From the NCBI RefSeq assembly GCF_023634765.1, contig NZ_JAMLFX010000013.1, positions 50,154-114,153 on the forward strand: DNA of 64,000 nt, written 5' to 3'. The position numbers and the translations under genes were made by a program. Source of the DNA: Pseudomonas sp. AKS31 (lineage in GTDB: Bacteria; Pseudomonadota; Gammaproteobacteria; Pseudomonadales; Pseudomonadaceae). Under the pieces are notes generated by a model. It made no database searches and was not told the DNA's origin. It saw only the letters and a program-made list of their open reading frames with translations. Within the stretch, counting starts at the first letter, position 1. Each line of letters opens with the position of its first letter. Below are positions 42,886-51,059 of the stretch, one piece after another.

Positions 42886-42953
42886 GGTGTCCCGTCTCAC
42901 CCATTCTGCTCGCCAAAAGTGAGCGAAACGGGTGAGACAAAACACCAAGACTT
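42886..42953 (+). other. composite palindrome immediately after ffh
   Basis: Three nested arms pair across about 68 bp: outer GGTGT with ACACC, middle GTCTCACCC with GGGTGAGAC, and inner GCTCGC with GTGAGC (one G-U) closing on CAAAA. There is no T run, so it is not a standard terminator. The rest of 42886-43196 contains no gene, only the rpsP promoter. Confidence 0.6.
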
Positions 42954-43096
42954 CGCCGGTCGTCGCACCGGCGCAGACCCTGCAAGGACGCAGGATCAAC
43001 AGCAAACCCGCACTCGGCGGGAGCTGACTGGCCGTTTTCATCGACGGCTCTATATGCAAATCCGCACGGCATGCCATAGGCGCCGGAAAAAGTCAT

Positions 43097-43124
43097 TTGC
43101 AAAAGTCCGGATATTCCTTAGAAT
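43097..43124 (+). promoter_or_regulatory. sigma-70 promoter of the rpsP-rimM-trmD-rplS operon
   Basis: TTGCAA (43097-43102) and TAGAAT (43119-43124) are spaced by 16 bp, about 73 bp upstream of rpsP. Good boxes in a suitable place for a ribosomal protein operon. Confidence 0.65.
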
Positions 43125-43196
43125 ATGCGGCCTTTCGGGCACCCATGCCCGCTGTGCATTTAGATTTGCAGCACCGACTACAGGAACGATGTTCAC

Positions 43197-43448
43197 ATGC
43201 TAACAATCCGTCTTGCCCTTGGCGGCTCCAAAAAGCGCCCGTTTTACCACCTGACCGTAACCGACTCGCGTAACCCGCGTGACGGCTCCCACAAAGAACA
43301 GGTTGGTTTCTTCAACCCTGTTGCCCGTGGTCAGGAAGTTCGTCTGTCCGTGAACCAAGAGCGCGTAGCCTACTGGCTGAGCGTTGGTGCACAGCCTTCT
43401 GAGCGCGTTGCTCAGTTGTTGAAGGAATCTGCCAAGGCTGCGGCCTGA
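43197..43448 (+). CDS. rpsP: 30S ribosomal protein S16
   Basis: The product is an 83-residue ribosomal protein needed for 30S assembly, with the family start MLTIRLALGGSKKRPFYHLTVTDSR and the segment VGFFNP. It heads the conserved rpsP-rimM-trmD-rplS operon; rimM follows after 5 bp. Confidence 0.99.
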   Translation: MLTIRLALGGSKKRPFYHLTVTDSRNPRDGSHKEQVGFFNPVARGQEVRLSVNQERVAYWLSVGAQPSERVAQLLKESAKAAA

Positions 43449-43453
43449 GCAAT

Positions 43454-43990
43454 ATGAACGCGACGCCTGCTGTTGCCGATGATTTGATCGTTATTGGCAA
43501 AATTTATTCTGTTCATGGCGTTCGCGGCGAAGTGAAGGTTTATTCCTTTACTGATCCGACTGAAAACCTGTTGCAGTACAAAACCTGGACGCTCAAGCGC
43601 GAAGGCAATGTGAAACAGGTCGAGCTGGTCAGTGGACGCGGGAGCGACAAGTTCCTGGTCGCAAAGCTCAAGGGTCTTGATGATCGTGAAGAAGCTCGTC
43701 TTCTGGCCGGTTACGAGATCTGCGTGCCGCGCAATCTGTTCGCTGAATTGACCGAAGGCGAGTACTACTGGTACCAGCTGGAAGGTCTGAAGGTCATCGA
43801 CACCCTTGGGCAATTGCTCGGGAAAATCGATCATCTTCTGGAAACCGGCGCCAATGATGTAATGGTCGTCAAGCCTTGCGCTGGCAGCCTGGATGATCGC
43901 GAACGCCTGTTGCCCTATACGGAGCAATGCGTGTTGGCCGTCGACCTGGCCGCGGGCGAGATGAAGGTGGATTGGGACGCGGACTTCTAA
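43454..43990 (+). CDS. rimM: ribosome maturation factor RimM
   Basis: The product is a 178-residue 16S rRNA processing factor that binds S19 during assembly of the 30S head. The N-terminal barrel has LIVIGKIYSVHGVRGEVKVYSFTD; the C-terminal PRC-barrel contains EGEYYWYQLEGL and ends MKVDWDADF. It lies between rpsP and trmD with only 2 bp before the trmD GTG. Confidence 0.98.
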   Translation: MNATPAVADDLIVIGKIYSVHGVRGEVKVYSFTDPTENLLQYKTWTLKREGNVKQVELVSGRGSDKFLVAKLKGLDDREEARLLAGYEICVPRNLFAELTEGEYYWYQLEGLKVIDTLGQLLGKIDHLLETGANDVMVVKPCAGSLDDRERLLPYTEQCVLAVDLAAGEMKVDWDADF

Positions 43991-43992
43991 AC

Positions 43993-44745
43993 GTGGCTAA
44001 TTTGCGCGTAGAAGTGATCAGTTTGTTTCCCGAGATGTTTTCCGCGATCGGCGACTACGGCATCACCAGTCGTGCGGTCAAACAGGGGCTCTTGCAGCTG
44101 ACCTGTTGGAATCCGCGAGATTACACGACGGATCGGCATCACACTGTGGACGATCGCCCGTTTGGCGGTGGTCCGGGCATGGTGATGAAGATCAAACCCC
44201 TGGAAGATGCTCTGGTTCAGGCCAAGGCAGCAGCCGGGGAGGCGGCGAAGGTGATTTACCTGTCCCCCCAAGGCCGTCAACTGACTCAGTCGGCGGTACG
44301 CGAGCTGGCACAATCGGATGCATTGATCCTGATTGCCGGCCGCTATGAAGGCATTGACGAGCGCTTTATTGAGGCTCATGTCGATGAAGAGTGGTCGATT
44401 GGCGACTATGTACTGTCTGGCGGCGAGCTGCCGGCCATGGTCCTGATCGATGCGGTTACACGACTGCTGCCTGGAGCTTTAGGGCATGCGGATTCCGCTG
44501 AGGAAGATTCCTTTACGGATGGTCTGCTGGATTGCCCGCACTACACCCGACCTGAGGTGTATGCGGATCAGCGTGTTCCCGACGTGTTGCTGAGTGGCAA
44601 TCACGCGCATATCCGGCGTTGGCGTTTACAGCAGTCCCTTGGTAGGACCTTTGAACGACGCGCCGATCTTCTGGAAAGCCGCTCGCTTTCTGGAGAAGAG
44701 AAGAAGCTGCTCGAGGAATACATCCGCGAGCGGGACGATAGTTAA
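43993..44745 (+). CDS. trmD: tRNA (guanine(37)-N1)-methyltransferase
   Basis: The product is a 250-residue SPOUT methyltransferase that makes m1G37 in tRNAs and so prevents +1 frameshifting. Key parts are RVEVISLFPEMF at the N-terminus, PFGGGPGMVMK, and the trefoil-knot SAM site with AGRYEGIDERFIE and DYVLSGGELPAM. The start is a GTG (MANLRVEVISLFP) two bases after the rimM stop; the frame extends upstream inside rimM but that reading is not TrmD-like. Confidence 0.98.
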   Translation: MANLRVEVISLFPEMFSAIGDYGITSRAVKQGLLQLTCWNPRDYTTDRHHTVDDRPFGGGPGMVMKIKPLEDALVQAKAAAGEAAKVIYLSPQGRQLTQSAVRELAQSDALILIAGRYEGIDERFIEAHVDEEWSIGDYVLSGGELPAMVLIDAVTRLLPGALGHADSAEEDSFTDGLLDCPHYTRPEVYADQRVPDVLLSGNHAHIRRWRLQQSLGRTFERRADLLESRSLSGEEKKLLEEYIRERDDS

Positions 44746-44790
44746 CAACGTATCGATGGTAGATCGAACGATTTACCTTAGGAGCACAGC

Positions 44791-45141
44791 ATGACCAACA
44801 AAATCATCCTTGCACTCGAAGCAGAGCAGATGACCAAAGAAATCCCTACCTTCGCCCCAGGCGACACTATTGTCGTTCAGGTGAAAGTGAAGGAAGGCGA
44901 TCGTTCCCGTCTGCAAGCGTTCGAAGGCGTTGTAATCGCCAAGCGTAACCGCGGCGTGAACAGTGCGTTCACCGTTCGTAAAATCTCCAACGGTGTTGGC
45001 GTAGAACGTACTTTCCAGACCTACTCCCCGCAGATCGACAGCATGGCTGTTAAACGTCGCGGTGACGTACGTAAAGCCAAGCTGTACTACCTGCGCGACC
45101 TGTCGGGTAAAGCAGCTCGCATCAAGGAAAAACTGGCTTAA
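44791..45141 (+). CDS. rplS: 50S ribosomal protein L19
   Basis: The product is a 116-residue protein at the 30S-50S interface, with the L19 core [28 protein letters not shown] and the C-terminal [25 protein letters not shown] precedes the ATG. It is the last gene of the operon and is followed by a strong terminator. Confidence 0.99.
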
Positions 45142-45160
45142 GTCCAGCTTCCGATGCAGA

Positions 45161-45187
45161 AAAAAGCAGCCTACGGGCTGCTTTTTT
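45161..45187 (+). terminator. rho-independent terminator of the rpsP operon
   Basis: AAAAAGCAGC pairs with GCTGCTTTTTT around a short loop, 20 bp after the rplS stop. Confidence 0.92.
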
Positions 45188-45208
45188 GTTGCCCGAAATT
45201 CCCCCTTT

Positions 45209-45244
45209 TGCAGGAGCTGCCGAAGGCTGCGATCTTTTGATCTT
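45209..45244. repeat. single REP unit (TGTAGGAGCTGC family)
   Basis: One forward unit (TGCAGGAGCTGCCGAAGGC...GATCTTTTGATC) just after the operon terminator and 40 bp before the thioesterase gene. Confidence 0.85.
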
Positions 45245-45283
45245 GCTTTCGATGCGCAACCCACTGTTTACGAGCTGTCCGAT

Positions 45284-45697
45284 ATGACCCCCCGCGACCA
45301 GGAAATCCAGCGCCGCACCGAACTCTCGGTGACCCGCGTGACCAAGGCTGTCTTCCCGCCGACCACCAACCACCACAACACCTTGTTCGGCGGCACTGCG
45401 CTGGCGTGGATGGACGAAGTCTCGTTCATCACCGCTACGCGCTTCTGCCGATTGCCACTGGTGACCGTGTCCACCGACCGCATCGACTTCAATCACGCGA
45501 TCCCGGCCGGTTCCATCGTCGAGCTGGTCGGGAAGGTGATCAAGGTGGGCAACACCAGCCTCAAGGTCGAAGTGGAAGTGTTTGTCGAGAGCATGAGCTG
45601 TGATGGCCGCGAGAAGGCGATCCACGGGCAATTCAGTTTTGTCGCCATTGATGATGACAAGCGGCCGGTGCCGGTGCTGCCCGGGTTTGCGGCCTGA
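45284..45697 (+). CDS. acyl-CoA thioesterase, hotdog fold
   Basis: The product has 137 residues and belongs to the YciA/acyl-CoA hydrolase group: TELSVTRVTKAVFPPTTNHHNTLFGGTALAWMDEVSFITATRF, with the conserved NxxxTLFGG and catalytic Asp in WMDE. Expected activity: hydrolysis of acyl-CoA thioesters, substrate length unknown. The ATG at 45284 starts MTPRDQEIQRR; the frame runs far upstream through rplS and the REP and is not coding there. Confidence 0.93.
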   Translation: MTPRDQEIQRRTELSVTRVTKAVFPPTTNHHNTLFGGTALAWMDEVSFITATRFCRLPLVTVSTDRIDFNHAIPAGSIVELVGKVIKVGNTSLKVEVEVFVESMSCDGREKAIHGQFSFVAIDDDKRPVPVLPGFAA

Positions 45698-45729
45698 TCC
45701 GAGACCGCGTCGCGCCCTTCGCGAGCAGG

Positions 45730-47538
45730 TCAGACGCCGCTGCTCTCAGGCTGAATCAGAGCCAGCACTGTCCACCCGGATCCCGGCTTCACCGTAGTCT
45801 CCGGCGTCACCACATGCACCCAGCCACTGTCATCACGCATGAATAGCAAGGTCGCACGATTACCATGCAGCGCGCGGTAATCCTCCCAGCCAAAGCCATC
45901 CGTCAGCGTCGTGCTGTACAGTTCGGCACCCTGGCCCATCTGGCTGGCCAGTTTCGCGTAGGTAAACGCCTCGCTGCCCAACTGATTGCCGCGATGCTCA
46001 AGGCTGGCGCGGTGCTTGTCACTGCGACGGCTTTCCTGACCGCTGGCCAACCCAAACAGACGCTGATGGCCGAAGTCATGACGAAAACGCATCGCCGCCA
46101 AGGTATTCAGTTCACCCGACGGTGACAGCGCCAAAAGATGCCCCAACCCGACCAGATCCAGATGTGCGTCAGCATGCTGTGAGGCCGGATTGCCGAAGTA
46201 GGTCGGCAAGCCTTCCATGCGTGCGGCGCGAATGTTTTCCCAACTCGAATCGGTCAGCAGCACCCGACTCCCGAGTTGCTGCAACGACTTGCCCAGTTCC
46301 CGGGCCGGACCGTTGGCACCGACGATCAGGAAGCCGCTCGGCGCCGGCTCCGCGACCTTGAGCAGTCGTGCCAGCGGTCGCGCAGTCGCACTTTGCAGGA
46401 CAACGGTGCCGATGATCACCGCAAACGTCAGCGGCACCAGCAGCAATGCACCCTCGTGCCCGGCCTCATGCAGGCGAATCGCGAAAATCGCCGACACTGC
46501 CGCCGCGACAATCCCGCGTGGCGCGATCCAGCACAGCAATGCGCGCTCACGCCAACTCAGACTGGACCCCGCCGTACTGAGCAGTACGTTTAGCGGCCGG
46601 GCGACCAACTGAATCACCAACAGCAGAATCAGCACCAGCGGCCCCAGACCGATCAGCGCGTACAGATCCAGCCGCGCTGCCAACAGAATGAACAGCCCGG
46701 AAATCAACAGCACGCTGAGGTTCTCCTTGAAGTGCAGGATGTGCCGCACATCCACGCCCTTCATGTTCGCCAACCACATGCCCATTAGCGTCACCGCCAG
46801 CAGGCCGGACTCATGCATCACTTCGTTGGCGGCAATGAAAATCCCCAGCACCGCCGCCAGCGAGGCGAGGTTATGCAGATACTCCGGCAGCCATTGCCGG
46901 CGGATCACCGTGCCGAGCAGCCAGCCACCGACAATGCCGAACACTGCGCCGCAGAGAATCACGCCGCCAAAGGTGAACAAACTCTGCTTGAGCCCATGCC
47001 CTTCAGCGCTGGCAATGATGAAGCTGTAGACCACCACGGCGAGGAGGGCGCCGATCGGGTCAATGACGATGCCTTCCCAGCGCAGAATATTGGCGATCGA
47101 GGCTTTCGGGCGCACCACGCGCAGCATCGGCACGATCACCGTCGGGCCGGTGACCAGTGTCAGGCTGCCGAACAGGATGGCCAGCATCCAGTCGAAGCCG
47201 AGCAGAAAATGCGTGGCGACCGCGATGACAATCCAGGTCGAGATCGCGCCGATGGTCACCAGACGATGAACGACGCTGCCGATCTCCTTCCACTCCGACA
47301 GATGCAGAGTCAGGCTGCCCTCGAACAGAATCAGCGCGACGGCCAGCGACACCAGTGGCATCAGCAGCGGCCCGAACATCTCTTGTGGGTCGAGCCAGCC
47401 CAGTACCGGGCCGACCAGAATGCCCGTCAACAACAGAAACAGAATCGCCGGCAGCTTCAGGCGCCAGGCCAGCCATTGGCAACCCAGTGCTGCCGCGCCG
47501 ATCCCGCCAAATGCCATGAGAATTTGCTGCTCGTTCAT
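45730..47538 (-). CDS. CPA1-type sodium:proton antiporter with TrkA-N domain
   Basis: The product is a 602-residue inner-membrane cation:proton antiporter. Residues 1-400 form about 12 helices with the characteristic SLTLVTGPTVIVPML loop (the ND/TGP region) and RWEGIVIDPIGALLAVVVYSFI. A cytosolic NAD-binding TrkA-N domain follows (SGFLIVGANGPARELGKSLQQLGSRVLLTDSS). Relatives regulate intracellular Na+, K+ and pH. It is divergent from xerD across 108 bp and convergent with the thioesterase gene. Confidence 0.93.
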   Translation of the reverse strand: MNEQQILMAFGGIGAAALGCQWLAWRLKLPAILFLLLTGILVGPVLGWLDPQEMFGPLLMPLVSLAVALILFEGSLTLHLSEWKEIGSVVHRLVTIGAISTWIVIAVATHFLLGFDWMLAILFGSLTLVTGPTVIVPMLRVVRPKASIANILRWEGIVIDPIGALLAVVVYSFIIASAEGHGLKQSLFTFGGVILCGAVFGIVGGWLLGTVIRRQWLPEYLHNLASLAAVLGIFIAANEVMHESGLLAVTLMGMWLANMKGVDVRHILHFKENLSVLLISGLFILLAARLDLYALIGLGPLVLILLLVIQLVARPLNVLLSTAGSSLSWRERALLCWIAPRGIVAAAVSAIFAIRLHEAGHEGALLLVPLTFAVIIGTVVLQSATARPLARLLKVAEPAPSGFLIVGANGPARELGKSLQQLGSRVLLTDSSWENIRAARMEGLPTYFGNPASQHADAHLDLVGLGHLLALSPSGELNTLAAMRFRHDFGHQRLFGLASGQESRRSDKHRASLEHRGNQLGSEAFTYAKLASQMGQGAELYSTTLTDGFGWEDYRALHGNRATLLFMRDDSGWVHVVTPETTVKPGSGWTVLALIQPESSGV

Positions 47539-47646
47539 TGATGCTCCCTGTTCCTTGAATTAGCGGGCTATGAAAGACTAGCGCCCATTCCTACAGTTCA
47601 CTCTACATTTGCGCACAGTCCTTGAGGCTGTGTGACTTGAGCGCCC

Positions 47647-48543
47647 ATGCCTGCCATCGACCATCCGCTGATTGACCAATTCCTCGACGCTTTATGGCTG
47701 GAGAAAGGCCTGTCCGATAACACCCGCGGTGCTTATCGCAGCGATCTGGCGCTGTTCAATGGCTGGTTGCAGGAGAAAAACCTCGAACTGATCAATGCCG
47801 GTCGTGAACTGATCCTCGATCATTTGGCCTGGCGTCTGGAGCAGAACTACAAACCGCGTTCCACGGCGAGATTTCTCTCCGGTGTGCGTGGGTTTTATCG
47901 CTATTTGCTGCGGGAAAAGCTGATCAGCCTCGATCCGACATTGCGCGTCGACATGCCGCAATTGGGGCGGCCACTGCCCAAGTCCCTGTCGGAAGCCGAT
48001 GTCGAGGCGCTGCTCAAGGCACCCGATCTGAGCGAAGCCATCGGCCAGCGCGACCGCGCCATGCTTGAGGTGCTGTACGCCTGCGGGTTGCGGGTGACCG
48101 AACTGGTCAGCCTGACGCTGGAGCAGGTCAACCTGCGCCAAGGCGTGTTGAGGGTGATGGGCAAGGGCAGCAAGGAACGGCTGGTGCCGATGGGCGAAGA
48201 GGCGATCGTTTGGGTCGAGCGTTATATGCGTGACGGCCGAAGCGAATTGCTCGGTGGCCGCCCCAGTGATGTGCTGTTCCCCAGCCAGCGCGGCGAGCAG
48301 ATGACTCGCCAGACCTTCTGGCACCGGATCAAGCATCAGGCCAAGGTTGCCGGGATCGGCAAGTCGCTGTCGCCGCACACCTTGCGCCATGCGTTTGCCA
48401 CGCACTTGCTCAACCACGGCGCGGATTTGCGCGTGGTGCAGATGTTGCTCGGGCACAGCGACCTTTCCACTACGCAGATCTACACCCACGTCGCCCGCGC
48501 CCGATTGCAGGATCTGCACGCCAAACATCACCCGAGAGGTTAA
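47647..48543 (+). CDS. xerD: site-specific tyrosine recombinase XerD
   Basis: The product is a 298-residue recombinase that with XerC resolves chromosome dimers at dif under FtsK control. The N-terminal SAM-like core-binding domain (LIDQFLDALWLEKGLSDNTRGAYRSDL) is intact. All catalytic residues are present: R149, K173, H244, R247, H270 and the nucleophile Y279 in TTQIYTHV. The order xerD-dsbC-hom-thrC-recJ is conserved in the genus, so this is the housekeeping gene, not a mobile-element integrase. Confidence 0.98.
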   Translation: MPAIDHPLIDQFLDALWLEKGLSDNTRGAYRSDLALFNGWLQEKNLELINAGRELILDHLAWRLEQNYKPRSTARFLSGVRGFYRYLLREKLISLDPTLRVDMPQLGRPLPKSLSEADVEALLKAPDLSEAIGQRDRAMLEVLYACGLRVTELVSLTLEQVNLRQGVLRVMGKGSKERLVPMGEEAIVWVERYMRDGRSELLGGRPSDVLFPSQRGEQMTRQTFWHRIKHQAKVAGIGKSLSPHTLRHAFATHLLNHGADLRVVQMLLGHSDLSTTQIYTHVARARLQDLHAKHHPRG

Positions 48544-48557
48544 CTCCATACTCCCCC

Positions 48558-48635
48558 TGTAGGAGCTGCCGAAGGCTGCGATCTTTTGATCTTAAAAACA
48601 AAATCAAAAGATCGCAGCCTTCGGCTGCTCCTACA
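48558..48635. repeat. inverted REP doublet (TGTAGGAGCTGC family)
   Basis: Inward pair with a very short A-rich centre (CTTAAAAACAAAATC). It lies between xerD and dsbC. Confidence 0.9.
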
Positions 48636-48783
48636 TAAAGCGGTGTGATCTATGGCGACAGGCGCATTCGGCCACCGTGGCCTTATGTGTTAGGCTTTGC
48701 CGGTTTGCACGATGGACGGTTATGACCCGGTGTTCCGGCACGGGCGTTCTGATCGTTCCATTTGTCCGCCTTCAGGAGTTCTC

Positions 48784-49515
48784 ATGCGTCTGACCCAGAT
48801 TTTCGCCGCCGCAGCCATTGCGTTGGTCAGCACCTTTGCCGTCGCCGATGACGCGGCCGACAAAGCCATTCGTCAAAGCCTGGAAAAACTCGAACTCGAG
48901 GTTCCGGTAGAAAGCATCAGCGCCAGCCCGTTGCCAGGCATGTACGAAGTCAAGCTCAAGGGCAGTCGCGTGCTTTATGCCAGCGCCGACGGCCAGTACA
49001 TCGTTCAGGGTTACCTGTTCCAGCTCAAGGACGGCAAACCGGTCAACCTGACCGAGAAGACCGAACGCCTGGGCATCTCCAAACTGATCAATGCCATCCC
49101 GGTGGCCGAAACCGTGGTCTACCCGGCCGTGGGCGAAACCAAATCGCACATCACCGTGTTCACCGACACCACTTGCCCGTACTGCCACAAGCTGCACGCC
49201 GAAGTGCCTGAGCTGAACAAGCGCGGCATCGAAGTGCGTTATGTCGCATTCCCGCGCCAGGGTCTGAACTCGCCGGGAGATGAGCAACTGCAAGCCGTGT
49301 GGTGCTCGAAAGACAAGAAAGCCGCCATGGACAAAATGGTCGATGGCAAGGAAATCAAGGCCGCCAAGTGCGATAACCCGGTTTCCAAACAGTTCGCCCT
49401 GGGGCAGTCGATCGGCGTAAACGGTACACCGGCCATCGTTTTGGCCGACGGACAAGTGATTCCGGGCTACCAGCCTGCGCCACAAGTCGCCAAACTGGCG
49501 CTGGGCGCGAAGTGA
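48784..49515 (+). CDS. dsbC: thiol:disulfide interchange protein DsbC
   Basis: The product is a 243-residue periplasmic disulfide isomerase. MRLTQIFAAAAIALVSTFAVADD is a signal peptide; residues about 25-85 form the dimerisation domain. The thioredoxin domain has the active site C131-P-Y-C134 in DTTCPYCHK, and a structural pair C174/C196. VNGTPAIVLADG carries the cis-proline. AGGAG supports the ATG at 48784. hom follows 130 bp downstream. Confidence 0.97.
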   Translation: MRLTQIFAAAAIALVSTFAVADDAADKAIRQSLEKLELEVPVESISASPLPGMYEVKLKGSRVLYASADGQYIVQGYLFQLKDGKPVNLTEKTERLGISKLINAIPVAETVVYPAVGETKSHITVFTDTTCPYCHKLHAEVPELNKRGIEVRYVAFPRQGLNSPGDEQLQAVWCSKDKKAAMDKMVDGKEIKAAKCDNPVSKQFALGQSIGVNGTPAIVLADGQVIPGYQPAPQVAKLALGAK

Positions 49516-49645
49516 TTCGCATCGTCACGGTCAGCCGTGACGATCGTGGTCCGGCAGCCGCATCGCCGGGCCATCAATAGAGAGCCGCGAGCACGCGGTT
49601 GTTTTCCGGCCGACCCCGCGTCGGCCGTTTTATGGGGAGTTCACA

Positions 49646-50950
49646 GTGAATCCGGTCAAAGTAGGCATCTGTGGGTTAGGGACCGTCGGTGGCGGTACCT
49701 TCAACGTACTTCAGCGCAACGCCGAGGAAATTGCTCGTCGTGCCGGGCGTGGAATCGAAGTGGCACAAATTGCCATGCGCACGCCAAAGCCTCAGTTCCA
49801 GACGACCGGTATTGCGATTACCAACGATGTCTTCGAAGTGGCCACGAACCCTGAGATCGACATCGTTATAGAGCTGATGGGCGGCTACACCGTTGCCCGC
49901 GAGCTGGTACTCAAGGCCATCGAGAATGGCAAGCATGTGGTCACCGCGAACAAGGCTCTGATTGCCGTTCACGGTAATGAAATTTTCGCCAAGGCCCGCG
50001 AAAAAGGCGTGATCGTGGCGTTCGAAGCAGCGGTGGCCGGTGGCATTCCGGTGATCAAGGCGATCCGTGAAGGCCTGTCCGCCAACCGCATCAACTGGGT
50101 CGCCGGCATCATCAACGGCACCGGCAACTTCATCCTCACCGAAATGCGCGAGAAGGGCCGTACCTTTGAAGACGTGCTGGCCGAAGCCCAGGCACTGGGT
50201 TACGCCGAAGCTGATCCGACCTTCGACGTTGAAGGCATCGACGCCGCGCACAAGCTGACGATTCTGGCCTCCATTGCGTTCGGCATTCCGCTGCAATTCG
50301 ACAAGGCTTATACCGAGGGCATCACCAAGCTGACCACCGCCGACGTCAACTACGCCGAAGCGCTGGGCTACCGCATCAAGCACCTGGGCGTGGCGCGCAG
50401 CACTGCCGCCGGCATCGAGTTGCGCGTGCACCCGACGCTGATCCCGGCCGATCGTCTGATCGCCAACGTCAACGGCGTGATGAACGCGGTGATGGTCAAC
50501 GGTGACGCCGCCGGTTCGACGCTGTTCTACGGCGCTGGCGCTGGCATGGAGCCGACCGCTTCGTCGGTCATCGCCGATCTGGTCGACGTGGTTCGCGCCA
50601 TGACTTCCGATCCGGAAAACCGTGTACCGCACCTGGCCTTCCAGCCGGATTCGCTGTCGGCCCATCCGATCCTGCCGATCGAAGCCTGCGAAAGCGCTTA
50701 CTACCTGCGCATTCAGGCCAAGGACCATCCGGGCGTACTCGCTCAGGTGGCGAGCATCCTCTCGGAGCGCGGCATCAACATCGAGTCGATCATGCAGAAG
50801 GAAGTCGAAGAGCAAGACGGTCTGGTGCCGATGATCCTGCTGACCCACCGCGTGGTCGAGCAGCGAATCAACGATGCCATCGCTGCCCTCGAAGCGCTGG
50901 CCGGCGTGAATGGTCCGGTTGTACGGATCCGCGTCGAGCACCTGAACTAA
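49646..50950 (+). CDS. hom: homoserine dehydrogenase
   Basis: The product is a 434-residue NAD(P)-dependent enzyme that reduces aspartate semialdehyde to homoserine. The Rossmann start VKVGICGLGTVGGGTF, the segment VTANKALIAVHG and the signature EADPTFDVEGIDAAHKL are clear. A C-terminal ACT domain (YYLRIQAKDHPGVLAQVASILSERGINIESIMQKE) implies feedback control by threonine. The start is GTG with GGGGAG at good spacing. thrC follows after a palindromic spacer. Confidence 0.98.
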   Translation: MNPVKVGICGLGTVGGGTFNVLQRNAEEIARRAGRGIEVAQIAMRTPKPQFQTTGIAITNDVFEVATNPEIDIVIELMGGYTVARELVLKAIENGKHVVTANKALIAVHGNEIFAKAREKGVIVAFEAAVAGGIPVIKAIREGLSANRINWVAGIINGTGNFILTEMREKGRTFEDVLAEAQALGYAEADPTFDVEGIDAAHKLTILASIAFGIPLQFDKAYTEGITKLTTADVNYAEALGYRIKHLGVARSTAAGIELRVHPTLIPADRLIANVNGVMNAVMVNGDAAGSTLFYGAGAGMEPTASSVIADLVDVVRAMTSDPENRVPHLAFQPDSLSAHPILPIEACESAYYLRIQAKDHPGVLAQVASILSERGINIESIMQKEVEEQDGLVPMILLTHRVVEQRINDAIAALEALAGVNGPVVRIRVEHLN

Positions 50951-50958
50951 ACAGAAGC

Positions 50959-51040
50959 AGCTGCAAGCTTCGAGCTTCAAGCTGCAAGTAAAAGCAGAGC
51001 CGCTTTTCACTTGTAGCTTGCAGCTTACGGCTTGAAGCCC
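50959..51040. repeat. long imperfect hairpin between hom and thrC
   Basis: Left arm CAAGCTTCGAGCTTCAAGCT then GCAAGT; right arm ACTTGTAGCTT, then GCAGCTTACGGCTTG. The arms pair over about 26 positions with few mismatches, closing on AAAAGC/GCTTTT. It consists of repeated AGCTT/AAGCT words, ends about 20 bp before thrC, and resembles a dispersed Pseudomonas repeat. It could affect hom-thrC read-through. Confidence 0.65.
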
Positions 51041-51059
51041 AAACCGAAGGTTTGTCCTT

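Noticed and set aside
47647..48543. Tyrosine recombinase as a sign of an integrated element
   Set aside because: Gene order (xerD-dsbC-hom-thrC) and sequence identify housekeeping XerD. No attachment-site repeats were seen nearby.
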